Source: Przewalskia tangutica
Lineage: Eukaryota > Streptophyta > Magnoliopsida > Solanales > Solanaceae
Assembly: GCA_029844215.1 (NCBI GenBank)
Contig: CM056731.1
Coordinates: 78,822,992-78,886,991 of the forward strand
Direction: 5' to 3'
DNA length: 64,000 nucleotides
Of this stretch, positions 47,540-61,000 are shown piece by piece (positions within the stretch are counted from its first letter, which is position 1; every line of letters begins with the position of its first letter). Under the pieces are notes generated by a model, which worked only from the letters and a program-made list of their open reading frames with translations, had not been told where the DNA came from and searched no databases. The position numbers and the translations under genes were made by a program.

Positions 47540-48773
47540 ACGAATCTACCGCTCCTCTAATCATAGGCACTGCCTGCAGGCATGTGTAGAAAGCGATGAA
47601 CACGCCGCGATCCGGTAAGCTGCGCCAGCTGCCGGTACCTCTCCTATAAGCACGCGTCTCGTCACATGGCCACGGCGGCGCGGTGAAACAAGCACCGATA
47701 AAAAGCGACATTCCCGGGATGGCGTCGCATCGTCTTGCTGAGGGACATGAATCCTGGCGGCTAGCACTCACGTATACCTGTGAACGGAAGCCACGAAGCT
47801 CGACCAGCTCGAATACCGAGCGTCACGAAGGCGCGGAGGACCACTGCATCTTGGCGGAGTACATAACTTTGCTGGAGGCGGTCGCCTCGAAAGTTACCAA
47901 AGGACCACTGTCTGCCTCTTCTGGCGATCTCGGTCATTCGTCGACCTCTCCGTGCCTCACATCCTAGTGCATGAGCTTGCATGCGGGCAATGTCCATGCG
48001 GTGAAGAGCTACACCGCACAAGCCTCGCCAAGTAATCATCTAGCACGGTGACGTGGCGGTGTACTCGCTCCTCCATATCGGCTACTACTGACGGGGACAT
48101 CGAGCTAATGAGTCGAACTCCACATTGTACTCTCTAACCGTCGCGGATTACGCCTCAGCGTCAATCTGTCGGCCGAGCCCCTCATCTGTGGAGGCAAGAA
48201 GTGTCTGAAATGCCTTTGAGAACTCGTCCCATATAGTGGAAGTGCATTCTCTCCCGGGGCGGCTCACGAATCAAACGATCATTGCGGTATCACGCGGCCG
48301 TCTGCGAACCTAGGACCACTGACTCGGTCTCCGATGCATTGATCACTCTCATGACCCGCTGTAACTGCCGGATGAACTCCTGCGGATCATCTTCAGGCCT
48401 CGACCCATAAAACTCTGGCGGGTTACATCTCAGAAAATCCCGTAGTCTTAAGCATGCGCTCGGGGTGAACTATGGGTGCTCTTTGGGGGGGCTGCTGCAT
48501 CGGCCTATCTCCATATCGGCGACCACGGCGATGGCGGCCATCTCCTTGTACCCGTCTCATCTGCTCCGGTGTGGGATGGAGGCTCAGTCTTGTAGTCTCG
48601 GCTGACCAGCTGCTGCGGCTCTAAACTTCTTTGGTCTTTGGCGGCGTCGCGAAACCGCCGTCGGAAGCACGGTCTCAGTCTTGGCCAGGGCTGCGCCTCG
48701 TGCTCCTCGTATCTCACTAACGACTCGCCATTGCGCTTGCCCATCGGACACAGGTTGCACTTGGCGGAGGCAT
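47540..48773 (-). pseudogene. gag: gag of E3 (heavily disrupted)
   Basis: The start corresponds to 48771-48773, in the GCGGAGGCAT context seen in all copies. Recognisable fragments on the minus strand include the PPEFYGSRPEDDPQEFI region (about 48370-48440, broken frames) and MDIARMQAHALGCE (47761-48039). The zinc-knuckle and C-terminal zone (47540-47800) is hard to align. Almost every difference from E1 and E4 is a lost C or a changed base within CAG, CTG or CCG, so the true gene may be less damaged than it appears. Confidence 0.75.
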
Positions 48774-48975
48774 AGCGGTAAAGGAAAGGAATACGTCGAG
48801 AGGTCCAACTTATCACACGGCTGAGGCACGATCTCGGAATGAGAATAATGGAAACCAATCCTAAATGTCCTATAGCCTCACGATTATAGATGTGGTGCCG
48901 CAACACACCGATAATCAAGACTACTGAACACGATGCAGACACTTTCAGAGGACTAAGCGCTCACGATACCACTTT
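48774..48975 (-). other. E3 leader and primer-binding site
   Basis: A conserved leader. The primer-site complement at about 48963-48971 reads ACGATACCA, one of the more altered copies, and is followed by CTTT and the LTR start at 48976. Confidence 0.7.
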
Positions 48976-49220
48976 TGTCACGACCGAACGGGCCCGTGGT
49001 CGTGCCTACCCGGGAACCACTAGTGATACAACATCGAGAAAACCGTGAAATAAAAACTTTAAACATATAAATAGACATGGATCAAGATGAAAGAAAAAAG
49101 GCCAACCAAAACGGTTGCCTTTCATCATATATATATATAAACATTTGAACAGTTACAATCCTTACAACCCTGCCCATGCGATTACTCTGGACCTCAAGAT
49201 TTATACAACAACTATGGCGG

Positions 49221-52200
49221 TGTCACGACCGAACGGGCGTGGTAGTGCCTTACCCCGGCACCTAGTGATACAACATCGAGAAAATCGTGAAATAAAAACA
49301 TGAACATGAATTAAGAGAAAAAATAAATAAACAAGCCAACCAAAGCAGTTGCCTTCATCATATATACATAAATACGACAGTTATCCTTTTTACAAACCAC
49401 ACTTGCAGCGATTATTCTGACCTCTAAGATTTATACAACAACTATGACGAGGCAGGGCCCGCCATACCACCGAATGTACAAGGACCTACGGACTCGGGGT
49501 AACATACCAAAGATAAGCCTCAGAAGAGCGGAGCTTCAATCTGTGAAAGGTGATCCTAAAAGCGGGGATCGTGGCCGATGTACCTCTACTGCGGCATGAC
49601 GCGGCCGAAGGAGGTCGATCTGGCAGTACCAAGTATGTGAAAGCGTAAAAATCGTAAATGAAATCATAATAGTCTATAAAAGCGAGAGGCGGTATGATAA
49701 CAAACTACGATACACACAGCGATTATATCAATTCGGTCTCGCCCACAACATCAATCCCGCGTGAGTACCTTCGCCACTGCCGGCGATGCATGATATGATA
49801 ACAACAAGACAATCCAAATGGGAGCATACGTGCGCTACGCATCGTGTCGGTATGTCCAAAGGGAACAAATAAGACAACATTCCAAATGGAAGCATACGTG
49901 CGCTACGCGTCGTGTCGATGAGTCCAAGGAAACAATAAGACGGCATTCCAAATGGAAGCATACCCGTGCGCTACGCATCGTGTCAGTATGTCCAAAGGGA
50001 AACAATAAGACAACAAGCGGTAATCAAAGTGGAAGCATACGTGCGCTACGATCGTGTCGATATGTCCAAAGCGATTAACAAAAGTAACACTATCAGCGAG
50101 AGCGTGCGTGGAATTTCTCGTCGCTGCAGACGCGTCCAAGTAAGTTCTCAACAAGTCAACCGACCATCGAGACGCGGTAGTATAGAAACACAATTTTTGC
50201 ACAACAAAGGCTATCACAACAAGCATAGGCAAGTTTCACAACAACAAGCATAGGCAAGTTTCACATCAACAAACATAGGCACGTTTCACAACAACAAGCA
50301 TAGGCAAGTTATACCTGACTCAAAGTACTTTCATTTTATGCCAAAGTCGGGTTTTAACCCTAAAGTACTACGTCGTTAAATTCCTTTTAAAGAGATCTAA
50401 TCCTTTTATAAAAGTCACCCGATACGTAGTATAAAAATAGAGTGACTTATATCTTTTAAGTAAACCAAAACAACTTCCATACTTTCCTTTTTAAAACCAA
50501 ATTAAAACGACCATGCCTTTTTTTTTTGACCAAAACACTTTTCTTTTTAAAGCCAAGTTACCACATTAAAACCAATGATAAAACCTTTCTTTTGTTTTCA
50601 TAAGGTCGTTATAACCAACTTCCCATAAAGTTGTTATACACCTTATGTTTTTAAACCATTTTAAGACAACACAATGCCTTTCTTTTTCCTAAAGTTCCAG
50701 TTTGCCTAATTTCAATTACAAGTCTCTTTTTTGAAAAGTTCATAGTTCAATGTCTTAATCTCTTTTAAAACAATTGAGTAACATATGCCTTAGGCGAGTA
50801 GGTTATTCTTGTTCATAATCAATCTTATTAGCAGCCATGATCTAGAAAATGTAATATCATTTTGTCTCATCTTATCTTATGCGGATGGAGGTTTCTCTTG
50901 GTTTTAATAATACTTAATTATTCAATACATTTCCCTTTATTAACGCTGCAGTGGTTTGTCGATACACATTCTGATTTCCGAAATCAGTAAAACATTATTC
51001 CTTCCAAAAACCAAGTACTCATTACTCACGAATGAGGTTTCACACAAACATCCATATTAAGTCAAGTCTCTTATCTTTTAAGAATAAGTCTCTTAACTTC
51101 TAAACCATTAAACCATTCTTTTTTATCTCTCTTAAGGCGTTACACCTAACTTCTCATAAAGCTGGTATAACTTTTATGTTTTCAAACCAAGTATACACTT
51201 CTTTCAAAAAGGTTTCTTAATCTTTTAGAATACTTGAGTTCTTTATTATCACACATCAAGTCGGTTATAAGTCAAGTCGGTTATCTTTTAAAAACCACAA
51301 AGCATTTCTCATTTACATGAAATTTGTTATAACGACTTCCCATAAAGCCGTTATAACACTTTATGTTTAAAGACAATCAAATACATTTAACACGTATGCG
51401 TCTGGTACTACATAGTTATACACATATCATGCTAGAACAGGATAGGAAGAGGTTCACATACCTCGCGACGATTATCGACTAATAGCAAAGCGCTCCAAGT
51501 ACCTCAAAGTCGGCTACACTCTAAGCCAAGCGGATCACTCCACACGTAGTACTTGACCTATAGAGGCCACTGGCGCTATTAACATCTTTAGATCTCGGCG
51601 TAGAATATTCTCTGAGAAAATTGGCGACACCTCCCGCACATGGCAGCGTAATTCTCTCTCTATCGGTAGGCTACCAAGCCAACCGGGGTTTTACACGTCT
51701 AGCGGGCGTGTACAATTCTACTTCACGGTAATGCTATACAAGTCTCTGTATCTGATCCTAAGTAATTACGATTCGATTCTCTTCTTAAAGTTAGGGCTTA
51801 AGTCGAGACATTCGCGTAAGTATTATTCGAGCTTAAGTCAAAAGACATTGCCGCACAACTATGTTCAATTCTATATATAGTATACCTTAACTATATATTC
51901 CAACAACATGTAATTTCCAATTACAACAGAAGGTTAAGAGTGTTTACCTCGATAAGCCCAAAATTATCCGAGTTTATATGTCGATCTGAGCAAGGTTTAG
52001 CTCCTACTCCGTGCGCTCCGACCCGCTCCAACCAACCCTTAGAAGTTCTAACCAACTTCTACTTATAACTTTAACTACGGGTGAAGATTTACTTAGGGTT
52101 TCGTTTAGTGGCTAAAGGAAAGTATACTAGTATTTATGGGCTTTTGTATAGAGGTAACCTTGGGAATACTACAAGGTATTTGGGCGAGTATTTGGGCATT

Positions 52201-52811
52201 ACAACAATACTAGGAGAGTATTTCTATACCTGACAAAGGGGTATTATACGAAAACAACTAGGCTAGGGGGTAGGCTCTCTGCAAGGCCCAACAAAGGGGA
52301 GGACTTGGCGAATGCTACACAAGGGGAGGATTTTTGAGACTTGGAGAATGATTTTTGGATGAAGAAGTTCATCAACTAAGGGGTATTTATAGGTCAAGCA
52401 ATGGCCAACCAATGGCCAAGATGAAGACAAGTGTTAGGCAAGTGTAGGGCTAGGATTTGGACAAGTGTTTGTGGGCCCCACTTTCTCATCTACTACACAA
52501 AATATCTAGCCAAACATTGACCAAATGTTTAAGGCATTTTCCATGGCAAGCGTGCAACAACTCCTCAAAACCGTCCACTTTGTGCCACCTAAGGGTGACA
52601 CGTGTCGCCTATTGGTCCAAAATATTTTATCTCTCGGAAAAATCATAAAAATTATTATTGACATAGCGGAATTTTCCTACGAAAACGTGGAAGCGTTTAG
52701 TCGAAAAGCGACTCTTTTGGCACTTGTGTACAAATTTCGAAACTTGTCAATTCTTAAGGCAAAAATTTAAATCGTCGCCTACGTGCATACTCTGGAAAGC
52801 AGGGTATAACA
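49221..52811 (-). repeat. E4 first LTR (3,591 bp)
   Basis: TGTCACGACCGAACGGG to GCAGGGTATAACA, followed by TTCTCCCCTCGCC. It contains a 66-77 bp minisatellite, a TATA box at 52384-52391, and a G-box dyad near 52592. The middle of the LTR carries the GATAGGAAGAGGTTCACATA variant shared with S1. The CAAGCATAGGCAAGTTTCACA block is repeated four times at 50215-50310. Confidence 0.9.
49823..50085. repeat. 66-77 bp minisatellite in E4 first LTR
   Basis: Units starting AGCATAC at 49823, 49891, 49957 and 50034. Each includes GCGCTACGCATCGTGTC and GTATGTCCAAAGG. The equivalent array of the second LTR is at 55590-55855, with the same number of units. It is the same repeat type as in S2. Confidence 0.9.
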
Positions 52812-53595
52812 TTCTCCCCTCGCCGAAACATTCGTCGAATGTTCCTTCTCAACAGAATAACGAAGAAGTTCCTTCTAACAAGTTGTCAACGCCACGCCGC
52901 CACGTAATAACACGCGTTCTCTTCTTCCTTACTTGTCGTACTTTCGAACACTTGAACTCTTCTAGTATCGTACTACACTTTAGTCACCGTCATTGCCAAA
53001 ACTTTGGAGTCACACCTCCAACTTGGTCATCTTACTAGTCTCGATCTTCGCCAGGATATTCGGCCTTCACGATCCGACACGGTCGAACATATCCACGAAC
53101 TCATCGATGGTCATCTAAACTTGGGCCTAGCACCCTCGTGACCCTACCACTGGCGGGACCACCGATGCGACCCTACCTCGAAGCAGTAGCGGGTTGGCCC
53201 GCAACATGGCCCCAACCCGACCCACTTAACGCATCAAGCTCTTGTTTCCCGATCCGGAACAATCTTACCTCTACAGGTCATGAAAGCTACCACTTCCATT
53301 TCACACTACCCAGGGACTTATCACACAATACATTCTAGGCATAAAATGCACTCCGACAAGGATCACTTGCAAAGCGGTACTCAGAGCGGCGCTTACATCT
53401 AAGGTCTCAACTGTAATATTCTAAGGTTCATCATTTTCTCACCCCCAAGCTTACCCTTCTCACTAACCAGGTTCTACATCACGTTTTAGCACAAAGCTAT
53501 CCGAACATAACACTTAACACATTATCATAACATCAATACATACAAGTCTCTAGAGGGTTAAGGATATACCTGAAAATAGGCGGTTCAAAGGACCG
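52812..53595 (-). other. E4 3' non-coding internal region
   Basis: PPT complement and ~780 bp shared with the other gag-only elements and, nearly base for base, with 62038-62815. No pol similarity. Confidence 0.75.
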
Positions 53596-54806
53596 CTAAA
53601 ACTGGGAACTTCCACCGCGACCTCTACCGGGGCCTGCCGGTGTATGAACATCCTGCCTAGCTGTAGAAGGTGAAGAACCCGCAACTGATCTCGTAGTCTG
53701 TGCTATCCTACCAGTGCTACCCCTGGTCGGACAGTTTCTCCCAAAATGGCCCTGCTGGCCGCATGTAAAACAAACTCCCGGACTAGCACGACACTCCCCA
53801 CTGTGGAGTCTACCACAGCGGTCACAACGAGGTAGGGGTGGCTTCAGCTGGTTAACACCCCTGCTCTCCCGAAAATCTGAACCCTTGGAGCCCTGACCTG
53901 CTCCTGAAAACTCTGGACGCTCTGAAGATTGTAGAGGACCACTCTGTACTGGCGGAGGCGCATAACTAGTCTGCTGCTGAGGCGGTCTGCCTCGAAAATC
54001 ACCAAAGGACCCTGCAGTTCTGGCCCTCTTCTGCTGACTTTGGTCATTCCGTCGATTTCTCCGCTCCTCACCTCCAAGTGCATAAGCCTGCATGCGGGCA
54101 ATGTCCATGCGGTGAAGAGCTACACCGAACAACTCTGCGCTGGTAATCATCGAGCCCTGTAACATATCGGTGGACTCGATCCTCCATACTAGCTACTAAT
54201 GCGGGGACGTACCGGGCCAATGAGTCGAACTCCACATTGTACTCCCGCACCGTACGCCCGTTCTGCCGCAACACCAAAAATCTGTCGGCCCGAGCCCTCC
54301 TCATCTGTGGCGGCAAGAAGTGTGCAAGAAATGCCTTTGAGAACTCGTCCCACAAAGCCGGAAGTGCATTCTCTCCCCGGGACAGCTCCCACGAATCAAA
54401 CCAATCGACTGCGGTATCACGCAGCCGATGCGAACCTAGGACCACTGAATCGATCTCCGATGCCTTGATCACTCTCATCGTATGTAGCTGGGATGAACTC
54501 CTGCGGATCATCCTCGGTCTCGACCCGTAAAACTACGGCGGGTTACACCTCGAGAAAATCCCGTAGTCTCAGCCCATGCGCTCGGGGTGAAATGCGGGTG
54601 CTCTGGGGTTTGGGCTGCTGCGTCGGCTTATCCTCAAGTCGGCCTGACCACGGCCATTAAGCGGGCCGTCTCGCTTGTAACCCGTCTCCTGCCGGCTGTA
54701 GGGTGGAGGCTCAGTCTTGTGGTCTCTGTAGAGGCCCATCATTTGCTCTACTCGTATCTCCTCTGGCGCCTTGCCGCCACGGGCGGGTTGCCTTGCGCGG
54801 AGGCAT
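53596..54806 (-). pseudogene. gag: gag of E4 (most complete gag-only copy)
   Basis: The start is at 54804-54806. The conserved domain (54068-54511) reads IMRV..., DWFDSWELSRGENALPALWD, RARADRFLVLRQNGRTVRE, YNVEFDSLARYVPALVAS and HRYVTGLDDYQ. A frame break near 54110, where other copies have CCCGGCTG, leads to a second open part (53596-54165). This has a Gln-rich linker, the knuckle-like CDRCGRLHSGEC and the CCHC motif CFTCGQQGHFGRNC. After AGPGRGRGGSSQF comes a TAG stop at 53596-53598. Relative to E1, the frame ends in the Arg/Gly linker just before protease, so the protein is a gag without pol. One or two indels would separate it from a continuous frame. Confidence 0.9.
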
Positions 54807-55004
54807 AGCGTAAAAGCGAGATACGTCGGAGGGTTCAACTTACAACACGCTCTAAGGCACGATCTCGGAATGAGAAGAATGGAAACCAATCCTAAATGTC
54901 CTATAGCCTCACGATTATAGATGTGGTGCACAACACCGCGATAATCAATACTACTAGACACGATGCGTAGACACTTTCAGAGATTAAGCGCTCGATACCA
55001 CTTT
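54807..55004 (-). other. E4 leader and primer-binding site
   Basis: The conserved leader. The primer-site complement GCGCTCGATACCA lies at 54988-55000, four bases from the middle LTR. Confidence 0.8.
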
Positions 55005-58000
55005 TGTCACGACCGAACCGGGCGTGGTGGTGCCTACCGGGCACCACTAGTGATACAACATCGAGAGAAAATCGTGAAATAAAAACATGAACATGAATTA
55101 AGAAAAAATAAATAAGCAGGCCAACAAGCGATTGCCTTCATCATATATACATAAATACGACAGTTATCCTTTTTACAAACCACACTTGGCGATGTTCTGA
55201 GACCTCTAAGATTTATCTGACAACTATGGCGAGGCGGGGCCCGCCATACCACGAATGTACAAGGACCTACGGACTCGTGGTAACATACCAAAGATAAGCC
55301 TCGAAGGAACGGAGCTTCAATCTGTTGAAAGGTGATCCTAAGCGGGGATCGACAACCGATGTACCTCTACTGCGGCGTGAACGGCCCCGAAGTCGATCTG
55401 GCCAGTACCAAGTATGTGAAGCGTAAAATCGTAAATGAAATCATAATAGTCTATAAGCGGGAGCGGTATGATAACCAAACTACGATACTGCATATGATTA
55501 TATCAATTCGGTCTCACGCCGCAACATCAATCACGCGTGGAGTACGCTTCGCTGCGGCGATGATATGATAACAACAAGACGACAATCCAAATGGGAGCAT
55601 ACGTGCGCTACGCATCGTGTCGGTATGTCCAAAGGAACAAATAAGACAACATTCCAAATGGAAGCATGCGATGCGCTACGCGTCGTGTCGATGAGTCGAA
55701 AGGGAAACAATAAGACAGCATTCCAAATGGAAGCATACCCGTGCGCTACGCATCGTGTCAGTATGTCCAAAGGGAAACAATAAGACAACAAGGCGGTAAT
55801 CAAAGTGGAAGCATACCCGTGCGCTACGCATCGTGTCAGTATGTCCAAAGCGATTAACAAAAGTAACACTATCAGCGAGCGTGCGGTGGAATTTCTCGTC
55901 GGCTGACGCGTCCAAGTAAGTTCTCAACAAGTCAACCGACCCTCCATCAAGAGACGCGGTAGTATAGAAACACAATTTTTGCACAACAAAGGCTATCACA
56001 ACAAGCATAGGCAAGTTTCACAACAACAAGCATAGGCAAGTTTCACATCAACAAACATAGGCAAGTTTCACAACAACAAGCATAGGCAAGTTATACACAA
56101 CTCAAAGTACTTTCATTTTATGCCAAAGTCGGGTTTTAACCTAAAGTACTACGTCACGTTAAATTCCTTTTAAAGAGATCTAATCCTTTTATAAAAGTCA
56201 CCGATACAGTAGTATAAAAATAGAGTGACTTATATCTTTTAAGTAAACCAAAACAACTTCCATACTTTCCTTTTTAAAACCAAATTAAGCTGACACCTTC
56301 TTTTTTGACAAAACACTTTTCTTTTTAAAGCCAAGTTACCACATTAAAACCAATGATAAAACCTTTCTTTTGTTTTCATAAGGTCGTTATAACCAACTTC
56401 CCATAAAGTTGTTATACACCTTATGTTTTTAAACCATTTAAGACAACCTGATGCCTTTCTTTTTTCCTAAAGTTCGGTTTGCCTAATTTCAATTACACAA
56501 GTCTCTTTTTGAAAAGTTCATAGTTCAATGTCTTAATCTCTTTTAAAACAATTGAGTAACATATGCCTTAGGCGAGTAGGTTATTCTTGTTCATAATCAA
56601 TCTTATTAGCGATTATGATCTAGAAAATGTAATATCATTTTGTCTCATCTTAGCTTCATGCGAGATGGAGGTTTCTCTTGGTTTTAATAATACTTAATTA
56701 TTCAATACATTTCCCTTTATTAGCGCTGCGGTGGTTTGTCGATACATTCGATTTCGAAATCGATAAAACATTATTCCTTCCAAAAACCAAGTACTCATTA
56801 CTCACGAATGAGGTTTCACACAAACATCCATATTAAGTCAAGTCTCTTATCTTTTAAGAATAAGTCTCTTAACTTCTAAACCATTAAACCTGTCACGACC
56901 GAACGGGCGTGGTAGTGCCTACCGAGCACCCAGTAGACATACATCGAGTAATCGGTGAACATAAAGACAATACATGAAACGCAGTGTAATAAGGCGGTGA
57001 AATAAGAAAGCGGCTAACCAAAAATGGTTACCTTGGTATATATATAAATAGCAACTTTTTCAACATGAGCAGTTTAATCCTTTTTACAAACCCGCCTTGC
57101 GATTACTACAGACCTCACAGAATGATCGACAACAATGTCGGACGGGCCGCCAAACCACGAATGTAAACACTTACGACGGCGGCGGGGACTATACGTGATA
57201 AGCCTCGGAGAAAGCGGAGCTTCCCAACGCCAGCTGACCACGAGAGCTAGGATCAACGGCGGTGTACCTCGACTGCGGCGTGAGCGGCCCCGAAGGAGGT
57301 CGATCTGAGTGCAGAGTATGTGGCGAAAATACATCGTAAATGAAATCATAGCGATCATATAAAGCGGAGACATGTATGATAACCAAACTACGATTCTGAC
57401 AAGCGATCATGTCAGTCGGGGACTCACGCCCTCAGTCATCACTCGAGTATAACAATGGGTCTCGGGCCCAACATCAATCATGCGTGGAATACCTTCCCGC
57501 TGCGGCGATCTATGATATAAAAGCACGAGGAACACACATGAACACGGGTCCACTTGTGTCATAATAAAGCATGCGGGGTAATGCGAAGGCATAGCCGGCT
57601 ACTAAAAACCCACGGTACCAACAAGGTCATGAATCGTATCATAAGATCTGTCTAGGCAGTCACATGATCAAAGGCGGCCACTTGCGCGATATCGATGTCT
57701 GCGTCTAACCACGGAACTCCGCGACTCCGCGTAGGCCAATCTCATCGGCGCGTGAGGTATTCCCCGCGTCGGTAGCTACTCCGGCGTCGTCACGAACGCG
57801 ATCGCGTGGCCACATGGACGCGTGCCCGTAAGGGCTGGCGCTAACACCGGAACTCGTAGCTCGCGTAGGCCCTCGGGACTGCGTGAGGTATTCTCGAATC
57901 ATAGGTCCATCGACCGCTTTGAGTCTACCCGCGTCGGAGGCGGCAACCCGGAATCATCTCGAGATGAGTGATGTAAAATACTAACACAATGACTTATCGT

Positions 58001-61000
58001 TAAGCGCATAAGCACAACAAAGAAAACCCTTTAGACAACATCACAAGATACTAACAGCGTAGCATCCTAGCTTGTTTACTTATCAATCAACAAGAAAGTA
58101 TTACGGGCTATCATGACCCAACACAATCAAGTTATACACGCGAGTACTTTAAGCTAACAAGTTCGGGTATCTACCCACAAAGTATTTCATACATTAAATC
58201 TTTTAAAAGATCCGTTGCTTTCACATAAGTCACCTGATACGTAGTATAAAAATAGAGTGATTGTCTTTTTAAATAAACCGAAACACTTACCTTTGTAAAA
58301 TCAAGTAACAACATTATTTTCCAAACGTCCAAGTTTGCCTAATTTTCAAATGTTCACGTTTCTTATTTTAGAAAGGTTTCGTAGTTCATAGTCTTATTCA
58401 TTTAAGAATAAAATTCTCTTTTAAACAATCTGAGAAACATAAGTCTTATATGTGAGTAGGATATTCTTGTTTATAACAATCTTATTACAGCAGCCGTGAT
58501 CTAGGAAATATCATTTTGTCTCATCTTAGTTTCTATGCAGATGGAAGTTTCTACTGGTTTTAATAATACTTAATTAGTCAAAACATTTCCTTTTATTAAC
58601 GCTGCAGTGGTTTGTCGATACACATTCTGATTTCCGAAATCAGTAAGACATTCTTAAGCCGTTATACCTAACTTCCCATAAAGCTAGTATAACTCTTAAG
58701 TTTTTCAAAAACCAAGTATTACTTCTTCTTTCAAAATGATTCAAAAATCTTTTGAAATACTTCAAGTTCTTTATTAACACATAACAAGCCAGTTATAGTT
58801 CAAATCAGTTACCTTTAAAAACCACAAGTATTTTCTTACCAACATAAAGCTGTTTATAACCGACTTCCCATAAAGCCGTTATAACACTTTATGTTTTAAA
58901 CCAATCAAATACATTTAGCACGTATGCGTCTACCGTACTACATAGTTCACACATATCATGCTAGAAGAGATAGGAAGAGGTTCACATACCTCGCGAGTAT
59001 CGACTAATAGCAGCGCTCAGTACTTCAAACCGTCGGCTACTCCTTGCTTGATGGATCGCGCCATCGTAGTACTTCAACCTATAAGGCCTGGCGCTTATTA
59101 ACATTTAGATCCCCGTAGAACATTCTACAGAAAATTGTAAGACCTCCCCGCATGGCGTAAATCTCTCCTCTATCGAGGCGGCTAAGCCAACCGGGGTTAT
59201 ACATCTAACCCTAGCGGTACAATTCTACTCACGGTACTACTACACAAGTCTGTCGTAATACAGCCTATGTAATTCTGATTCAAGATTCTTCTTTAAAATT
59301 GGGCTTAAGTCGCGAAGACATTCGTAAGTATTATTCGAGCTTAAGTCAAAAGACATTGCCGATAACTACGTTGATTCTATATATAGTATACTTCAACTAT
59401 ATATTCAACAACATGTAATATCCATTACAATAGAGGACAAGATAATTACCTCGATAAGCCCATAATTATCCAAGTATAAAGTCGATCTGGGCAATCGTTT
59501 AGCTCGACTCGGCGCTCCAACCAGCTCTAAACCACTTAGAAGTTCTAACCAACTTCTACACAATACTCAACGGACTATGGAGATTTTCCTAGGTTTCGGT
59601 TTTGTGACAGACGGGAAGTATAATAGTATTTCTGGGCTTTTCGTATAGGTATAACCTTAGAATACTACAAGGTATACGGCTAAGGTAATTGGGCATTATA
59701 ACAATACTTTTGAGAGTATTTCTACACCTGAGGGGGTATTATCTGAAAACAACTAGGCTAGGGGTACCAGTGCACACTACTAGGAGGCGCTACTCTCGGC
59801 CAAGGGGCCTCACGAAATGGGAGGGGCGAGAACACCAAGCGAGGAGGGGAGGATTTCTAAGACTTGGAAAATATGGTGGATGAATAAAACCTTCAAGCAA
59901 GGGGAGTATTTATAGGCCAACCCTTGGCCAACCAAGGGCCAAGATGAAGCCATGTACTAGGCAAGTGTAGGGTGTGGATTTGGACAAGTGTCTAGTGGGT
60001 CCCACTTTCTCATCTACCACACAAAATATCTACACAACATTGACCAAACATTTTTGGCAACAAAAATGCCAAAAACGTGCTAGCTAAAACCGTCCACCAA
60101 CTCGCCCACTTGAGGGTGACACATGTCACCCTCTCGTTGGTCTAAAATGTTACGTGTCTCGGAAAAATCCGCAAAAATTAAAAAAGACATAGCGGAAATT
60201 CCCTACGAAAGTCGGAAAAGCGTTTGTAAAAACGACTCTAACCGGGTGTTGTGAACAAATAAATTTCGGCCAAGCCAACTTTAAAGTTCAAACTTTTCTA
60301 CGTACGTCCCCACGTACATACTCTGGAAATACGGGGTATAACAAAACCATTCTTTTTTTTATCTCTCTTAAGACGTTACACCTAACTTCTCATAAAGCTG
60401 GTATAACTTTTATGTTTTCAAACCAAGTATACACTTCTTTCAAAAAGGTTTCTTAATCTTTTAGAATACTTCAAGGTTCTTTATTATCACACATCAAGTC
60501 GGTTATAAGTCAAGTCAGTTATCTTTTAAAAACCACAAAGCATTTCTCATTTACATGAAATTGTTATAACTTCCCATAAAGCCGTTATAACACTTTATGT
60601 TTAAAGACAATCAAATACATTTAACACGTATGCGTCTACCGTACTACATAGTTATACACATATCATGCTAGAGCAGATAGGAAGAGGTTCACATACCTCG
60701 ACGATTATCGACTAATAGCAAACGCTCCAAGTACCTCAAACCGTCGGCTACACTCAAGCCAAGCGGATCACTCCACGTAGTACTTGACCTATAGAGGCCA
60801 CGGCGCCTATTAACATCTTTAGATCTCGGCGTAGAATATTCTACAGAAAATTGGCGACCTCCCCACGCAATGGCGTAATTCTCCTCTATCGAGGTAGGCT
60901 ACCAAGCCAACGGGGGTTTTACACGTCTAGCGGGCGTGTACAATTCTACTTCACGGTAATGCTATACAAGTCTCATGTCTGATCTAAGTAATTCTGATTC

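Larger units (their letters stand above)
43595..49220 (-). mobile_element. E3: gag-only element, right LTR interrupted by E4
   Basis: 3' LTR 43595-46898, internal region 46899-48975, then the first 245 bp of the 5' LTR (48976-49220), where E4 begins. The rest of the 5' LTR should lie beyond the window if E4 is an insertion. The internal region is ~2.1 kb with gag but no pol. A candidate target duplication for E4 is GGCGG (49216-49220). Confidence 0.8.

Noticed and set aside
47520..47967. Short frames on both strands (62-94 codons) as a separate gene in E3.
   Set aside because: They overlap the degraded gag C-terminus and zinc-knuckle region; no independent similarity.
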